Source: Trifolium pratense (taxonomy: Eukaryota; Streptophyta; Magnoliopsida; Fabales; Fabaceae). From it: a stretch of 64,000 nucleotides of DNA. Position 1 is the first letter of the stretch. Every line of letters begins with the position of its first letter. The stretch is taken from assembly GCF_020283565.1 (NCBI RefSeq), contig NC_060060.1, forward strand, positions 62,001 to 126,000, read 5' to 3'. The notes beneath the pieces were generated by a model. That model worked only from the letters and a program-made list of their open reading frames with translations. It was not told the DNA's origin and did no database searches. The translations under genes were made by a program, and so were the position numbers. Positions 22,501-32,935 of this stretch are shown piece by piece.

Positions 22501-22995
22501 CAAGGTGAATTGAAACTGCAAGGCTGGACAGATTCTGACTATGCAGGTGATTTGGATGACAGAAAATCCACATCTGGATATGTGTTCATGTATGGAAATG
22601 GACCAATCTCATGGTCTTCAAAAAAACAAGCTATAGTGACTCTTTCCACTACTGAAGCTGAGTTTGTAGCTGCAGCATCTAGTGCCTGTCAAGCAGTATG
22701 GCTGAGAAGGATACTTGATCAACTTGGTCAAGCACAGGTGGGAGAAACTGTGATACTTTGTGATAACAGCTCTTCCATTAAGCTGTCAAAGAATCCAGTT
22801 TTACATGGTAAATGCAAACACATAGATGTTAGATACCACTTTCTGAGGGATCTTACCAAAGAGAAGATTGTTGAGTTGGAGCACTGCAGCACTCAAGATC
22901 AAGTTGCAGACATTATGACCAAGGCACTAAAGCTTGAAAGCTTTTGTAAATTGAGAGATAGACTTAGCATTTGTGATGTCATTACTGTTGTTTAG
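19573..22995 (+). CDS. Copia Pol polyprotein with residual Gag zinc knuckle
   Basis: Open frame of 1140 residues making the element's own enzymes. In order: RG-rich nucleocapsid tail (24-48); CCHC zinc knuckle CYRCHKLGHYQSEC (54-67); aspartic protease DSG (108-110); integrase HHCC (H238, H243, C271, C274) and D302/D365/E401 catalytic triad; reverse transcriptase with YVDDLIYTG at about 820-828; RNase H with TDSDYAGDLDDRKSTSG at about 985-1001. No stop or frameshift. Odd: the frame starts 4 bp after the primer binding site and enters directly at the late Gag sequence LVHEKRM, so about 200 or more N-terminal capsid residues normally present are absent. The ATG used here may not be the native start. 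Confidence 0.95.
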   Translation: MLVHEKRMKPTLVKDEEQALQASHGRGGGRGRGRNGSRGGRGRGRQQSRELVECYRCHKLGHYQSECPTWEEANYAEFDEHGEVLLMAQEKLKEPVKSELKDEIWFLDSGCSNHMVGKKEWLFEFDSEFRETVKLGDNSRMQVMGKGNLRLQIGGIVQVITSVYYLPELKNNLLSIGQLQQKNLTIVFSNNSCKVYHESRGLLMSTEMSANRMYMIHASVITPMCFKTTSSDLTQLWHCRYGHLNLKGLNILAKKSMVKGLPALQETAETCESCIIGKQHRDSIPKTSNWRATERLQLIHSDICGPINPTSNGGSRYFITFTDDFSRKTWTYPLIEKSSALSTFKKFKAIVEKESSCQIECLRTDRGGEFTSNEFNDFCSQHGIKRQLTAAYTPQQNGVSERKNRTILNMVRSMLTERGVPKRFWPEAVIWATYVLNRSPTMSMKEVTPEEAWSKVKPAVHYFKIFGCVAYAHVSDTQRKKLDSKSIKCIHLGVSEESKAYKLYDPANKRIIVSRDVIFDESKGWEMKDNKPAKAQATDLDDIEALSNNDEKDQVSNDGPMEVGESSQQSPDVEHVSDTESSDEDLHGNPIISPRPRRPPGWMRDYVTGQEQIVDDGLHNLAVFCNDDPDTYEEAAKHEVWRKAMDQEIEAIEKNGTWELTELPEGSKRIGVKWIFKTKYNENGKVEKYKARLVAKGYSQQHGVDYREVFAPVARWDTIRCILALSASKGWKVYQLDVKSAFLHGELTEDVYVEQPCGYQTNDKYKVYKLKKALYGLKQAPRAWYSKIESYFVQESFTKCPYEHTLFIKHEKEGKILIVSLYVDDLIYTGNDVEMFESFKRSMKSKFAMTDLGRMRYFLGVEIKQAENGIFIYQQKYAQDILMRFGMENCNKVCSPIVTGCKLTKNEGGKLVDATEYRQMIGCLMYLLATRPDLAFSVCLVARYMDRPTELHLAAVKRILRYLKGTINLGILYQRNQGELKLQGWTDSDYAGDLDDRKSTSGYVFMYGNGPISWSSKKQAIVTLSTTEAEFVAAASSACQAVWLRRILDQLGQAQVGETVILCDNSSSIKLSKNPVLHGKCKHIDVRYHFLRDLTKEKIVELEHCSTQDQVADIMTKALKLESFCKLRDRLSICDVITVV

Positions 22996-23042
22996 AATTT
23001 GTAATTCATACTTGTATTAGAGGTTTAGCTTAAGGGAGGGTT

Positions 23043-23226
23043 TGTTGGATTGTAAGCTAAGCAGCTAAGCAGGCCTGGCTTGCCAAGCCCACAGGCGCGC
23101 GCGCACAGGTTGGCTTGAGCCAACTAGTTGCTTGTTGTTCAAGCTAGTGTTAAATCTCCTTGTATACTTGCCTATATAAGGTGCATTGCCTTATGTGAAT
23201 AATAGAGAACACCATTTTACCTAACA
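23043..23226 (+). repeat. 3' LTR of the copia element
   Basis: Same 184 bp as the 5' LTR with no difference seen by eye, followed by TTTAG (23227-23231). Confidence 0.95.
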
Positions 23227-23571
23227 TTTAGTACATTCACAAATAATCAACATTTCTCTATTTCCTATTTCTCTCATCATTTCTTGTAACAAACAATACC
23301 TCATATCTACTCTATTTTTCTCACATATTTCTCTCTTTTCACACACATTCTCTCTCTCACCCATTTCTCTATTCACAATCTCTTTTTAGAATCAAACACA
23401 CCATTAGAAAATGTTCCTACTTGTCTTAGACCGTTCATTCTCGTTGATGTTTTCTAAATTACTACTCCCCATTTAACTTTGTTGTAATTTTTCTTTTTTT
23501 TTTTTAATTGGACTCTCTTTGTAACAAAAATAAAAAGAGAATTAAAAATCAACTAAAGTTGGACGCATATA

Positions 23572-24281
23572 CTCTATCCGTTTCAAATTACTTGACTTTT
23601 TAGAGAAAAAAACAAGAAATTAAGAAAGTGTATTTTTGCACCTTATTTTCCTATTATCCCCTTATTTTAATTCACCAATACTTTTTTTTGCCCACACTTT
23701 CTCTTTCCAATAAATTTAATATGTTATGTATCAAAATTTTTTTAAAAAAAAATAAACTTTTTTTTAAGCTTAAAAAAAAGCAAGATTTTGAGTTTCTTCG
23801 TATTGTGATGAAGTTGTAGTCATGTGTAACAAGATTTTCGATAAACATGTAAGGAAAAGAAAAAAGCAAAACAAAAACAATAAACAAATCATACAAAGAA
23901 GTTTAGTTAAAAAAAAAAAATAATAAAAAGATTTAAAATAAGGAGGGTATTGTTGTGAATTCGTCTATAAAATCACACCAATAAAAGAACTTGATGTGTG
24001 GAGAGAGAGAAAGGGAGCAACAATGTAGGGTTTTCAATTAGGATTTGCCGCCAACACAAGGCTAGGGTTTTAGAGAGAAACAAGAGGGGTTGTCTCTTGG
24101 TATAACTCTAAGGTTGGGCAAAGGAGATTGATTACACCTTGGGAAACATTTATCAAATTGAGTCTCTTGGCCACGGGAAGAGATTAATAAACAAAATATA
24201 ACATAAATTATCAAAAAGATAAGTAATTTGAAAAAAATAAAATTTTCTAAAAAATCAATTAATTTAAAACGGAGGGAGTAA
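23572..24281. mobile_element. About 710-bp element with Stowaway-like ends and gene-like interior
   Basis: The left end CTCTATCCGTTTCAAATTAC (23572 on) and the right end, read on the other strand as CTCCCTCCGTTTTAAATTAA, are inverted; both are flanked by TA. The pairing continues over about 40 bp (TTGACTTTTTAGAG). Much longer than ordinary Stowaway MITEs. Its right half (about 23940-24185) is GC-richer (TAGGGTTTTCAATTAGGATT, TTAGAGAGAAACAAGAGGGG) and may be a captured or nested sequence. No ORF identified. Confidence 0.6.
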
Positions 24282-24800
24282 TATATTTGCCTCGCAATGT
24301 TAATCAATTTTGTTCATTTCACGGAATGCTAAATGCCTAATTCTATGCCCTCAAAAAAAATGCCTAATTCTATGGCATACATAACAAAGATAGGGACCCA
24401 TATTCTCAACCGTAATAATTTCACATAGTTCATTGATGCAATACATCTCAGGTATTCATTTGAGATTGAGCGGTTCAGATTATAAGTATTGTTTACAAAT
24501 AAAATAATCTCAACCGTCGTTTTAAAATCGAACAGTCTATATTTATATTACAATAAAATAATTATTACAGTAGGTTGTTGTTACTGCATAAAATCCTATC
24601 CCGTAAGATAGAGATGTATTATGCTCAAGTTCATTTTTGTTAGGTTAAATTACACATTTTGCCTTTAGTTTTTACAAACTTGCGATTTTCACCCCTTAAT
24701 TTTTACAATAGTACTTTTGACCTCTAACTTTAACTCATTTTGCCAAAGGTTGGCCCCCCAATGATTTTGACCAAGTTAACGCATACGTGGACAGTAACTT

Positions 24801-24936
24801 ACATTCCACATCAGCATTTCATGTGCGTCGATGTCCACGTGTCTATTGACTTGTTGATGTCACATGTTACATTCCACATCAGCATTTCATGTGCGTCGAT
24901 GTCCACGTGTCTATTGACTTGTTGATGTCACATGTA
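24801..24936. repeat. 68-bp direct tandem duplication
   Basis: Unit 24801-24868 (starting ACATTCCACATCAGC) is repeated at 24869-24936, identical except the last base. Recent local duplication. Confidence 0.93.
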
Positions 24937-25523
24937 AATCATTGTCCACATATACATTGATTTTGTCAAAATCAGTGAAGATCAACTTTTTTTGTACCCA
25001 AAAAAAGAACTTAACGGATTCTACTAGAACTCACAATCACAGGTAAGAGATAGGACGTCTTATGTTGAAAATCAAATTTAACGAAAATATATCCACAATT
25101 TAGTATGTTGTATCAGACAGCTCTTAAATTAAAATTGACAAGTTTAATTATCTCACACTTAAATAATAAAAACAGAAGCACCGATTAACTTAGAAGTAAA
25201 CAACATATTTATTAACTAACATAATTATTTTTTATAATAACATAAATAATTTTTTTTTAATCAAACATAAATAATTTTTAAAAGTAATTAACTAAAATAA
25301 TAATACAATATTTGAGTTGTGTAAAAAAAATACAATATTTGAGTTTTTTTAGTCTTTTGCAAAGTGTTAAATCAACTATTATAAGCTTCCTGCTCAATTT
25401 GAGGAGAAAGTACGTGTGGTGTGGGTGTTGTAGGATTGCTTAAACAGATTTTTTCGTTTTAGAAATCAGAGAAGACTCACTTTTCCAAAAGTCTTTTCAA
25501 TCCATTAGGTTTGGTCTTGTGGT

Positions 25524-25592
25524 GAGGAGTTTAAATAGTATGTTATAGGTCCTGGATTCGACCCCCAGCTCAATGTAAACAAAAAAAAAATC
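25524..25592 (+). repeat. SINE-like fragment
   Basis: GTCTTGTGGTGAGGAG resembles a Pol III A box region, GGATTCGACCCCC resembles a B box about 33 bp later, and a 10-base A-run follows. Consistent with a tRNA-derived SINE; not a functional tRNA. Confidence 0.5.
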
Positions 25593-26120
25593 TTTTCGTC
25601 CTTTTGCTTTTCATTCCTCGCTTTTTCCTTGATTCCAAACATACTTTAATATGTGTTTGATTCCGCGGATAAAATAGCCAAAATTAATTTTAAATGTATA
25701 AAATTCATTATAATATGTTTAATTGCTCTCGAATAAAATCTATTGTATTTCAAAAATTCATTCTATGTTTTCTTTTTAATTTATTCAAGAATTTATTTTA
25801 CTTGACGTTAGAATTTGTAGTTTTTTAGTTTAAACGTGATTTTCACAATAAAATTTATTGTTCAACTAATTTTTAGTTAAATATACTCAAATATAATTCA
25901 TTGTTCACGTATGTAGACTAGTACAATAAAGCTGCCCTAGAGATTCCTAGAGCACTTCAAAAAATGGCTAAGGTTGAATACCCTATTATGAATCTTACCT
26001 TTTTTTCTTAATGCATTCTTTTATATATAGTCCATCATTCATTGACTTAATGGATCTTTCCCAAGATTTGGATGTACAGACGCAATAAACTATATATAAT
26101 AACTATGACATTCATATGCA

Positions 26121-26966
26121 GCTCGTCCGTACGAGACATGTGGAGCTGAAGCATGTGTAGCTCTTGTGTCTCGTCCGTGAAGATCACGTGGAGCTGAAGC
26201 ACGTGTAGCTCGTGTCACTGTGTTTGTACAAGACACATGGAAAGCTAATCTAAGATCCAAATGTTTTGCATAGTTGAACTAAGGGTGGAGCTTAGCATGA
26301 CCGAAATGATCACATACTTATCGTGATGAAAGGTTGGATTCAAAATGATTTGATGTTCACGCTGAGCTAGACACGTTGAAGGTAGAACTCATGGTCGAGC
26401 TAAGCTAGACATGCAAAAATAGAACTCATAGTCAAGTTGATCTAAGCATACTAAAAATGGAGCACATGGTCGATCTGAGATAGGCAAGCTGAAGGTGAGC
26501 TCATGGCCGAGCTGGGGTGGAATGTTGAAGGTGAAAATCATGGTCGAGCTGAGCTGGACATGCTGAAGGTGGAGCTTACAGTCGAGCTGAGTTGAGCATG
26601 TTGAAGGTGAAACTCATGGTCGAGCTGAGTTGGACATGCTGAAGGTGAAGCTCACGGTCTAGCTGAGACGGGCATTCTGAAGGTGGAGCTTACGGTCAGG
26701 CTAAGATGAACACGCTAGAGGTGGAACTCATGATCGAACTGAGTTGGATATGGTATAGGTGGAGCTAATAGTCATGCTGGTTAAGCTCGTCATGAAAGAC
26801 CAAGTTGGTGTGGAGCTTGTCTTGAATGGTCAAGCCTGTTGAGCTCGTCTTGCGGACAAAGCCGGTGCAAGCTCGTCCATAAGGACCAAGCTAGTTGAGC
26901 TTGTCCTGAATGGCTAAGTTAATGCAAGGTGTGATCTAGCAGGTTGAGGTGATCTAGGTGTGCCCT
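26121..26966. repeat. Composite GC-rich minisatellite
   Basis: Three connected arrays. About 26121-26220: two units of CTCGTCCGT...GTGGAGCTGAAGCA. About 26284-26790: units of 38 bp based on GAAGGTGGAGCTCATGG followed by TCGAGCTGAG and TGGACATGCT, with GAAGG words at 26527, 26565, 26603, 26641 and 26679. About 26780-26966: degenerate units of GTTGAGCTCGTC...AATGGTCAAG. 38 is not a multiple of 3 and no frame stays open, so it is not coding. It stands out from the AT-rich surroundings. Confidence 0.85.
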
Positions 26967-28577
26967 GAATGGTCAAGTTAGTAATTACTAGTATAATATG
27001 AATTTTACATTATTTATTATAGGTATGTTGTAGGTGACATTCTTTAAGATCTTAAATAGTAAGTTTTTTATATAGAATTTTTAAAGAAATGAGTAAAGTC
27101 AACGTATTGAAAATTGTAGTGTTTAATTTTTTGAATAAAAAATTTCTTTAAATGAAATGCTTAAAGAATATTCTGGGGACACTCGTTTGCAAGACTTGTA
27201 TTATTTTAGTAAAAGAAAACTTTTTTCACAAGCAATTACGGGCAATAAAAGAAGACTTAGCACTTGACATAAAAGAAAGAAGACTTAACATAGTAGATTA
27301 TCTAGTTTATGACACCAATACTACAACTAGAATTAAATATGGATCAAACGTGCAAGAAAAAGGACACTTTTTTGGGCCTATGTGCATGATAAAATAAAAG
27401 CAATGGCCGAAAGTAGTTTTACAAAACATATTTTGGAAATTTCGGCGGAACCCGCGTTTTGTAACAATTTCCTATGCTTTGTTTTGTGAAATAATGGGTG
27501 TCCTACAAGTACTAACTACTAAGGTACGTAAAGGTATGCGATATTTCATCTAGTTTTAACGAGAAAAAGGTTCCAATAATTTATAATTCCAATTTAAAAT
27601 AAGTAAAATATGACCAATAATTATTTCATCTAAAACTTGAACTATAGTTCTTTCGAACAATTCGTGCTTAGGTAAATCTTATTAACTATTTGAATTAAAC
27701 CACTTGATTCGTTATGAAACATACACACTAACTAACGAAATAACGATCTTTTACACTTTTAATCAATTATAACACCAAATCACTAAACACGGAGGAGGAA
27801 AAGCTACTTCAAGATTGTGGAAGGGGGCTAAAGAATTCGGTGTCGGAGGAGCAGAAGAGGAGGATTGTATCCGTCATTTCTCTACTAATGACAAAAGGGT
27901 AGATCGTTGTAAAATAATCATGATGAATACTCTGTTTTTTTAATCATGAGGAGGATCGTTGTAAAATAATCATTAATATTTTAATTTTATATATTACTTT
28001 AGAATATAATGTAGTACCCTTATAGTCCTCATGATGAATACTCTGTTTTTTTTTTTTTTATAAGCATGATGAATACTCTGTTGATCCTCAAAGAAATTTA
28101 GAGGGACCAACGTTTATTTAATTCTCAAGCAATTTCTTCGTGTGAACAAAATGTGTATGTTATTGCCAAATGTCAATAGTATTATTATTTAAAGAGTACG
28201 AAGTTTTAATCATGAGACGTGAATTGTTATATTGTTATATTAATGTGTATATATTTTATTTTAAATTAAAAGTTGACATTGACCTATATCAAGAGATATA
28301 AAATTTCGTTGATGTTTTGTTCTTGACTTGTGTTAAGCACGCACAAAAATTTCAAATATTTGTTGCAAGCAAAAATCTTACATGAAAGTTCAAGGAAATT
28401 AAACTTGGGAATTGCATGTGTAGTGAGTACATGCATAAGTAAATTATTAAATTGGACTATTAATTTTGTGGCCCTTTTTTAGGAAGAGTTTGACTTCCAT
28501 TTGGATCTCACAAAGTTCGAGAGATTAATTAGTCTCTGTAGTTGCGCGCAGAGAATAATCAGTTTTGTTGGTATTTT

Positions 28578-28700
28578 AAGTGTGAGTTGAGTCCCACATT
28601 AGATAAAAAAGTAGATGTTGTACCCTTATAAGTGAGATGACATGTGAACCTAAAGACTAAAAGTTTTGGAAAATTGTGGTGTCCAACTCACTTGTATAGT
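28578..28700. repeat. Dispersed repeat, second copy of 4928-5045
   Basis: TTGAGTCCCACATTAGAT, ATAAGTGAGATGACATGTG and GGTGTCCAACTCACTTG correspond in order to the words at 4928-5045. Probably an LTR fragment; non-coding. Confidence 0.6.
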
Positions 28701-28914
28701 TATTCTGCGTTCAATGTAGATGATCTTGTGGCTGCCCGGCCCCTCGTAACCCGCACGTTTACACCATAAATTGTTAAGTCTACCCATGTATTTAATTACT
28801 TATTATTAGTTAATTAAGTCCTTATATTTTCATCACTTAATAAATAATATCAACATGATCTCTATATTTAACTACTTACTGTTAATTTGTTCTCTTAACA
28901 AAAAAAACCTTATG

Positions 28915-29311
28915 AATTATTGAGCTTATATAAAACAACTTATGCAAATATGCAAATAAATAAGTTATGTGAAACAACTTATTGTATGGTTTTTAGGCTT
29001 ACGTGAAACAACTTATGCAAATATGCAAATAATATCGATATGAATTGGCTTATTTTTGAGCTTATGCGAAACAACTTATGCAAATAAATAAGTTTCATGT
29101 ATTATTATAAACTTTTCAAGGTAAATTATGAGAAAACAGCTTATAAAGACACAATTTTTGTTAGTAAAAACTAGAAAAATATTTATATAACTTTTTATGT
29201 ATTGTTAGTAATATTTTTTCAAAAAAAATGTATTGTTAGTAATATAAATATTTATTTATTTGCATAAGCTATTTTCATAAACTTAAAAATAAGTCAAATC
29301 AAAACGGACCC
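28915..29311. mobile_element. Rearranged MITE cluster of the TTATGCAAA family
   Basis: Three successive copies of CTTATGC/G-AAACAACTTATGCAAAT-type words at about 28925, 28995 and 29055, with the inverted end GACCCTTGATCG neighbour AAATCAAAACGGACCC at about 29296-29311. Looks like a tandemly rearranged copy of the 5792-5983 family. Confidence 0.5.
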
Positions 29312-31244
29312 TTGATCGATGACTCTCAAAATGGCTTATATGTGTATAGATTGGCAGAGTCACCATTTTTTTGAAGTATTCATAATTTCAGACATTTTTT
29401 GAACATACTACAAAGCCTATATATCTATTTAAAGGCTCTGCTTAAATATTAAAAATATACCCCTAATAAAAATAAAATGCAAAAAGTGTAAATAACATCA
29501 ATAATATATAATAAAGCCATCCTTATAATTAACACTTTAAAAATAACTAACATAAAAAATAGGCATATTCCTATCAACAAACTAACAAATTAATTGAGAA
29601 TTGAGTTTTTTTCCTTTTTCTTTTCATTTTTTTATTGCTCTTAATAGGTCTAATACCATATAATTTAAATTTTGAGGCCCAAATAATTAGAGTTCTGGCT
29701 CAGCAACGCATCTTGCACTTGCGGTTGGCCGGCCTTGTGACCGGTTTATTGCTAACATGTGTATATATAGACATATTATCTTCAAATTTTTGTAATCAAC
29801 TCCTTTAAAATTAATACTTTAGATTTATTTAATGTAAGGTTTCTTTATTTAGATACCTTAACATGTACCTATGAATGAGAGGATTATTATAGATTGATAA
29901 TAACAAATTATTATAAATATAAATTATGATATATTGTTATCTTTTATATTATAAGCTTGTATACAGAAGCAAACTCTAAACCCTAATTTGTTTTCCCTCC
30001 ATTTTATCTTGCAATTTTTATTAAAAAATAATACAATTTTGTCTTGACTATGATTCGAACCCGCAACCTTTCAATGTAAGGCAATATTTTCAACCATTAT
30101 GGCAAGTATATCAATTATAATTAAAATTATGTGCAATAATTGATAAGCACCATCAATTTTAAAAGTATATCATATCAAAATTATTGTTGACTATATTATT
30201 CATCACGAAATATTTTTACGTCTTTCCTGATCAATGATTTTTTTTCTACCGGATCATAAATTTAGAGAATAATTATCATGTGAGATTTAGAAAGTTATTA
30301 TCACGTGTAATTTAGAAAGTTATTATCAAACTCAATTCTGCTAAATCAATTTTTTTTGAAATACAACCAAACACAACCATAGTCATGTCACTAATCACAT
30401 TCATTATTTTGATTTTAACATTGCAGATTTAATATTAACCGATGATCAATTGATACATTATGCACTAGCAGACCAATTGTGATTTAAATTATGTCCACAA
30501 AGTGTTAAGCTCCATCAACTTTCATAGGAAATATTTCAACGACAATTAAGCACCATCAATTTTCATTGCACAATTTAAACAATTAAAAACCGATAATCTC
30601 TTATATTATAAGCTTGCTAACATAAGCTAACCCTAAACCAAATTTTCTCCCCTCTCATTTTCTCTTTCTTTTTATTGCAGCTTTATATTAAAAAAAATAC
30701 ATATTTGTCATCGAACCTGTATCCCTTACTTACAATAAAACCTTTCAACCGCTAAAACATGTGCTTCAATTATGAAAGAATTTAGGAATCCTAATATGTT
30801 AACCCTGTTTTCAATAAATTTGAACGGCGGAATTAATCACGATTTTTATTTATTTATGGATGTCTACTTAAGTTTATGTTCTTGATTATGTCTTTAATTT
30901 TATTTTTAACCTTTAATTATCATCAATTTTTTAACCTTTAGTTATCAGCAATTTTTTTTTAATAAGTAAACAAAACGATGGGGTTCCAAAATTATTTAAA
31001 AAATATATAAATTATAAAATAAGCACATAAACAAATATAGAATAATTAGTCCATGAAATTTCCTATACTACTCTTATTGAAAATGCTCTTAGAATTTTTG
31101 TATTTTATTTTTTATTGTTACATATTACACCTAATTAGACCCATGCACCGCATGAGTCAAAGTTCTAGTTAAATATTAACTATTGGTAAATTATTTGTTG
31201 CTTTTGTTTTTGAATGAACTATGATATTTTAAGTAATTTTTGTT

Positions 31245-31335
31245 GTTAAATAGCCTAGTTATAAAATTTCACTCTTAAAATGAATAAGTGAAGTGTTTCA
31301 GATTTAAACCCTACTAACCGAACTAAACTCACGAA
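31245..31335 (+). repeat. SINE-like relic
   Basis: ATAGCCTAGTTATAAAATTTCACTC followed by ATAAGTGAAGTGT is a diverged relative of 52196-52290. Confidence 0.4.
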
Positions 31336-31934
31336 AGATTATATATGTTAAGTGATTCTATTAAGTCCCATTGGAAGTCTATGTTTTCAATTGCTTAACT
31401 ATTTAATTATTGCCTTATATGTGATATGTTAACCATAATGTGGAAAACGTAGATGACAATGATGGTAGTGACGTTAACTTCTCACTCATATATACTCTAA
31501 AATAATTCATCTCTTAATTTTCGAGTAAATTATTAAATTGATGTTTGTTCTGTAATTGGTCTTCAAATAGATCCTTAACACTTTCAATATATATTTATGT
31601 TAAACATTTCTCAATTTGTTTCCTTTGAGTTTGTTTTATAGTTTTGATTTTTTTTTAATAAGTCTTAATTCAAATCCGTACTCAATCCTTGATTATGTGT
31701 GTTTTAGGGTTCTATTTTGTAGTTAAGATTTCTGGAGTCACGGGAATCATACTAGAGTTTTTCTCGCCGATTGTTAGTAAATTAAACTCAATCTCGACAT
31801 ATTTATTTCAAAACTATCTTGTCCTTAATTTATCATATTTTTTTGGCACATGATGAATTTTTATTAATTAATTGACCTAATATATCGGTACATTGAAATT
31901 TTTCATATGTACCATAAAAGCTCCCTATTAATTT

Positions 31935-32345
31935 TAGGCTCTGTTCAGTAAAAATAAGATATAAGTTAGCTGATAACTGAAAAACTAGCTTATAGCTTAA
32001 AATGTAGCTTATAGCTGAAAAGCTAGTAGAATAAAATTAAAGCTTTTGGCAAATTTAGTTGTTGTAAGTACAAAATAACATAAAATTACATGGTTAGTCG
32101 GTATGGTTAGTGGACAATTATTATATTTTAAAAAAAATAAAGAAATAATAAATAAAAATAATAAGGGTAAAAATGGAAAAAAGATATAAGCTACAAACTC
32201 ATACGCTACTTAAAATAGCATTTCAAAAAATGCTATAAGCTGGTTAGAGAAACATGTTATCAAACACTTCACATTTTTATCAAACAAACTTATAAGTTAG
32301 TCCAATAAGTTATAAGCTAGCTTATTGGACTTACCAAACAATATC
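31935..32345. mobile_element. hAT-like MITE
   Basis: Left GGCTCTGTTCAGTAAAAATA and many TAGCTTATAGCT words; right AGCTAGCTTATTGGACTTAC followed by CAAACAATATC. Ends are roughly inverted, core AT-rich, no ORF. Precise boundaries uncertain. Confidence 0.55.
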
Positions 32346-32729
32346 TTAGTTGTGTCAAAAATTAATCATATAATAGTCAACTATAGTAATTTATATGGTC
32401 GATTAATTAAATTATTATCCAATTTTAACATATTCTTTTAGCCTAACTGTTAATGAAATCACGGTTCAATATTAGCAAAATATGCAAAAATGGAATGTAC
32501 AATGAAATGATGTTAGCATTTCAATAATTCTAAAAAAAACTTTAGGGATGGTCCCTGACATTAACGTGATTTGGAGAAAAACAGTAGCCAGTCATCGACC
32601 ATACCGTTTTCATCCACTTGACATTTTCTTATTACTTTCTTTATTAATAAAAAACAAAACTAGCTGCACCAAATATACAAGGGGCAATAAACATGGCGTG
32701 ATCCTGGTGTTATAGAATTAAAACATATT

Positions 32730-32935
32730 AAAATATTGAAGAGCGGTTAGATGAGATGACTCAAATCTTTTTTATCTTAATTAAAGTTTTATGTTCAATC
32801 TCTCATTTGAACATGGAGTATTGTTAAAATTTTTAGAGATAATTTGTCACTCATTTAAGTCCATAAAACTCGAGAGATTAGAGTCTGTAAACTGCAATTG
32901 TGTGTAGAGAATACTTGATTTATGAAAATAAGAAA
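32730..32935 (+). repeat. SINE-like repeat
   Basis: AGCGGTTAGATGAGATGACTC at the left and ACTCGAGAGATTAGAGTCTG, then GCAATTGTGTGTAGAGAATA, at the right. The right part matches 28495-28560 (GTTCGAGAGATTAATTAGTC, GTTGCGCGCAGAGAATAA). Non-coding, tRNA-SINE-like. Confidence 0.45.

Larger units (their letters stand above)
19372..23226 (+). mobile_element. Young Ty1/copia retrotransposon, gag-deleted
   Basis: Two 184-bp LTRs that appear identical by eye (19372-19555 and 23043-23226), both TGTTGGATTG...CCTAACA. They are flanked by the 5-bp TTTAG duplication. The primer binding site TGGTATCAGAGC (19558-19569), complementary to initiator Met-tRNA, follows the 5' LTR. The purine tract AAGGGAGGG (23032-23040) precedes the 3' LTR. 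The internal region holds one long open frame. Total 3855 bp, short for copia because most of gag is missing. Identical LTRs mean recent insertion. Confidence 0.96.
24282..26120. other. Intergenic with repeat fragments
   Basis: About 24640-24780 holds CCTCTAACTTTAAC-type dispersed repeat words. A tRNA-like SINE fragment is at about 25524-25590. Otherwise AT-rich with no gene. Confidence 0.5.

Noticed and set aside
25524..25592. Possible tRNA gene
   Set aside because: A- and B-box-like words are present but no cloverleaf can be formed; SINE-like instead.
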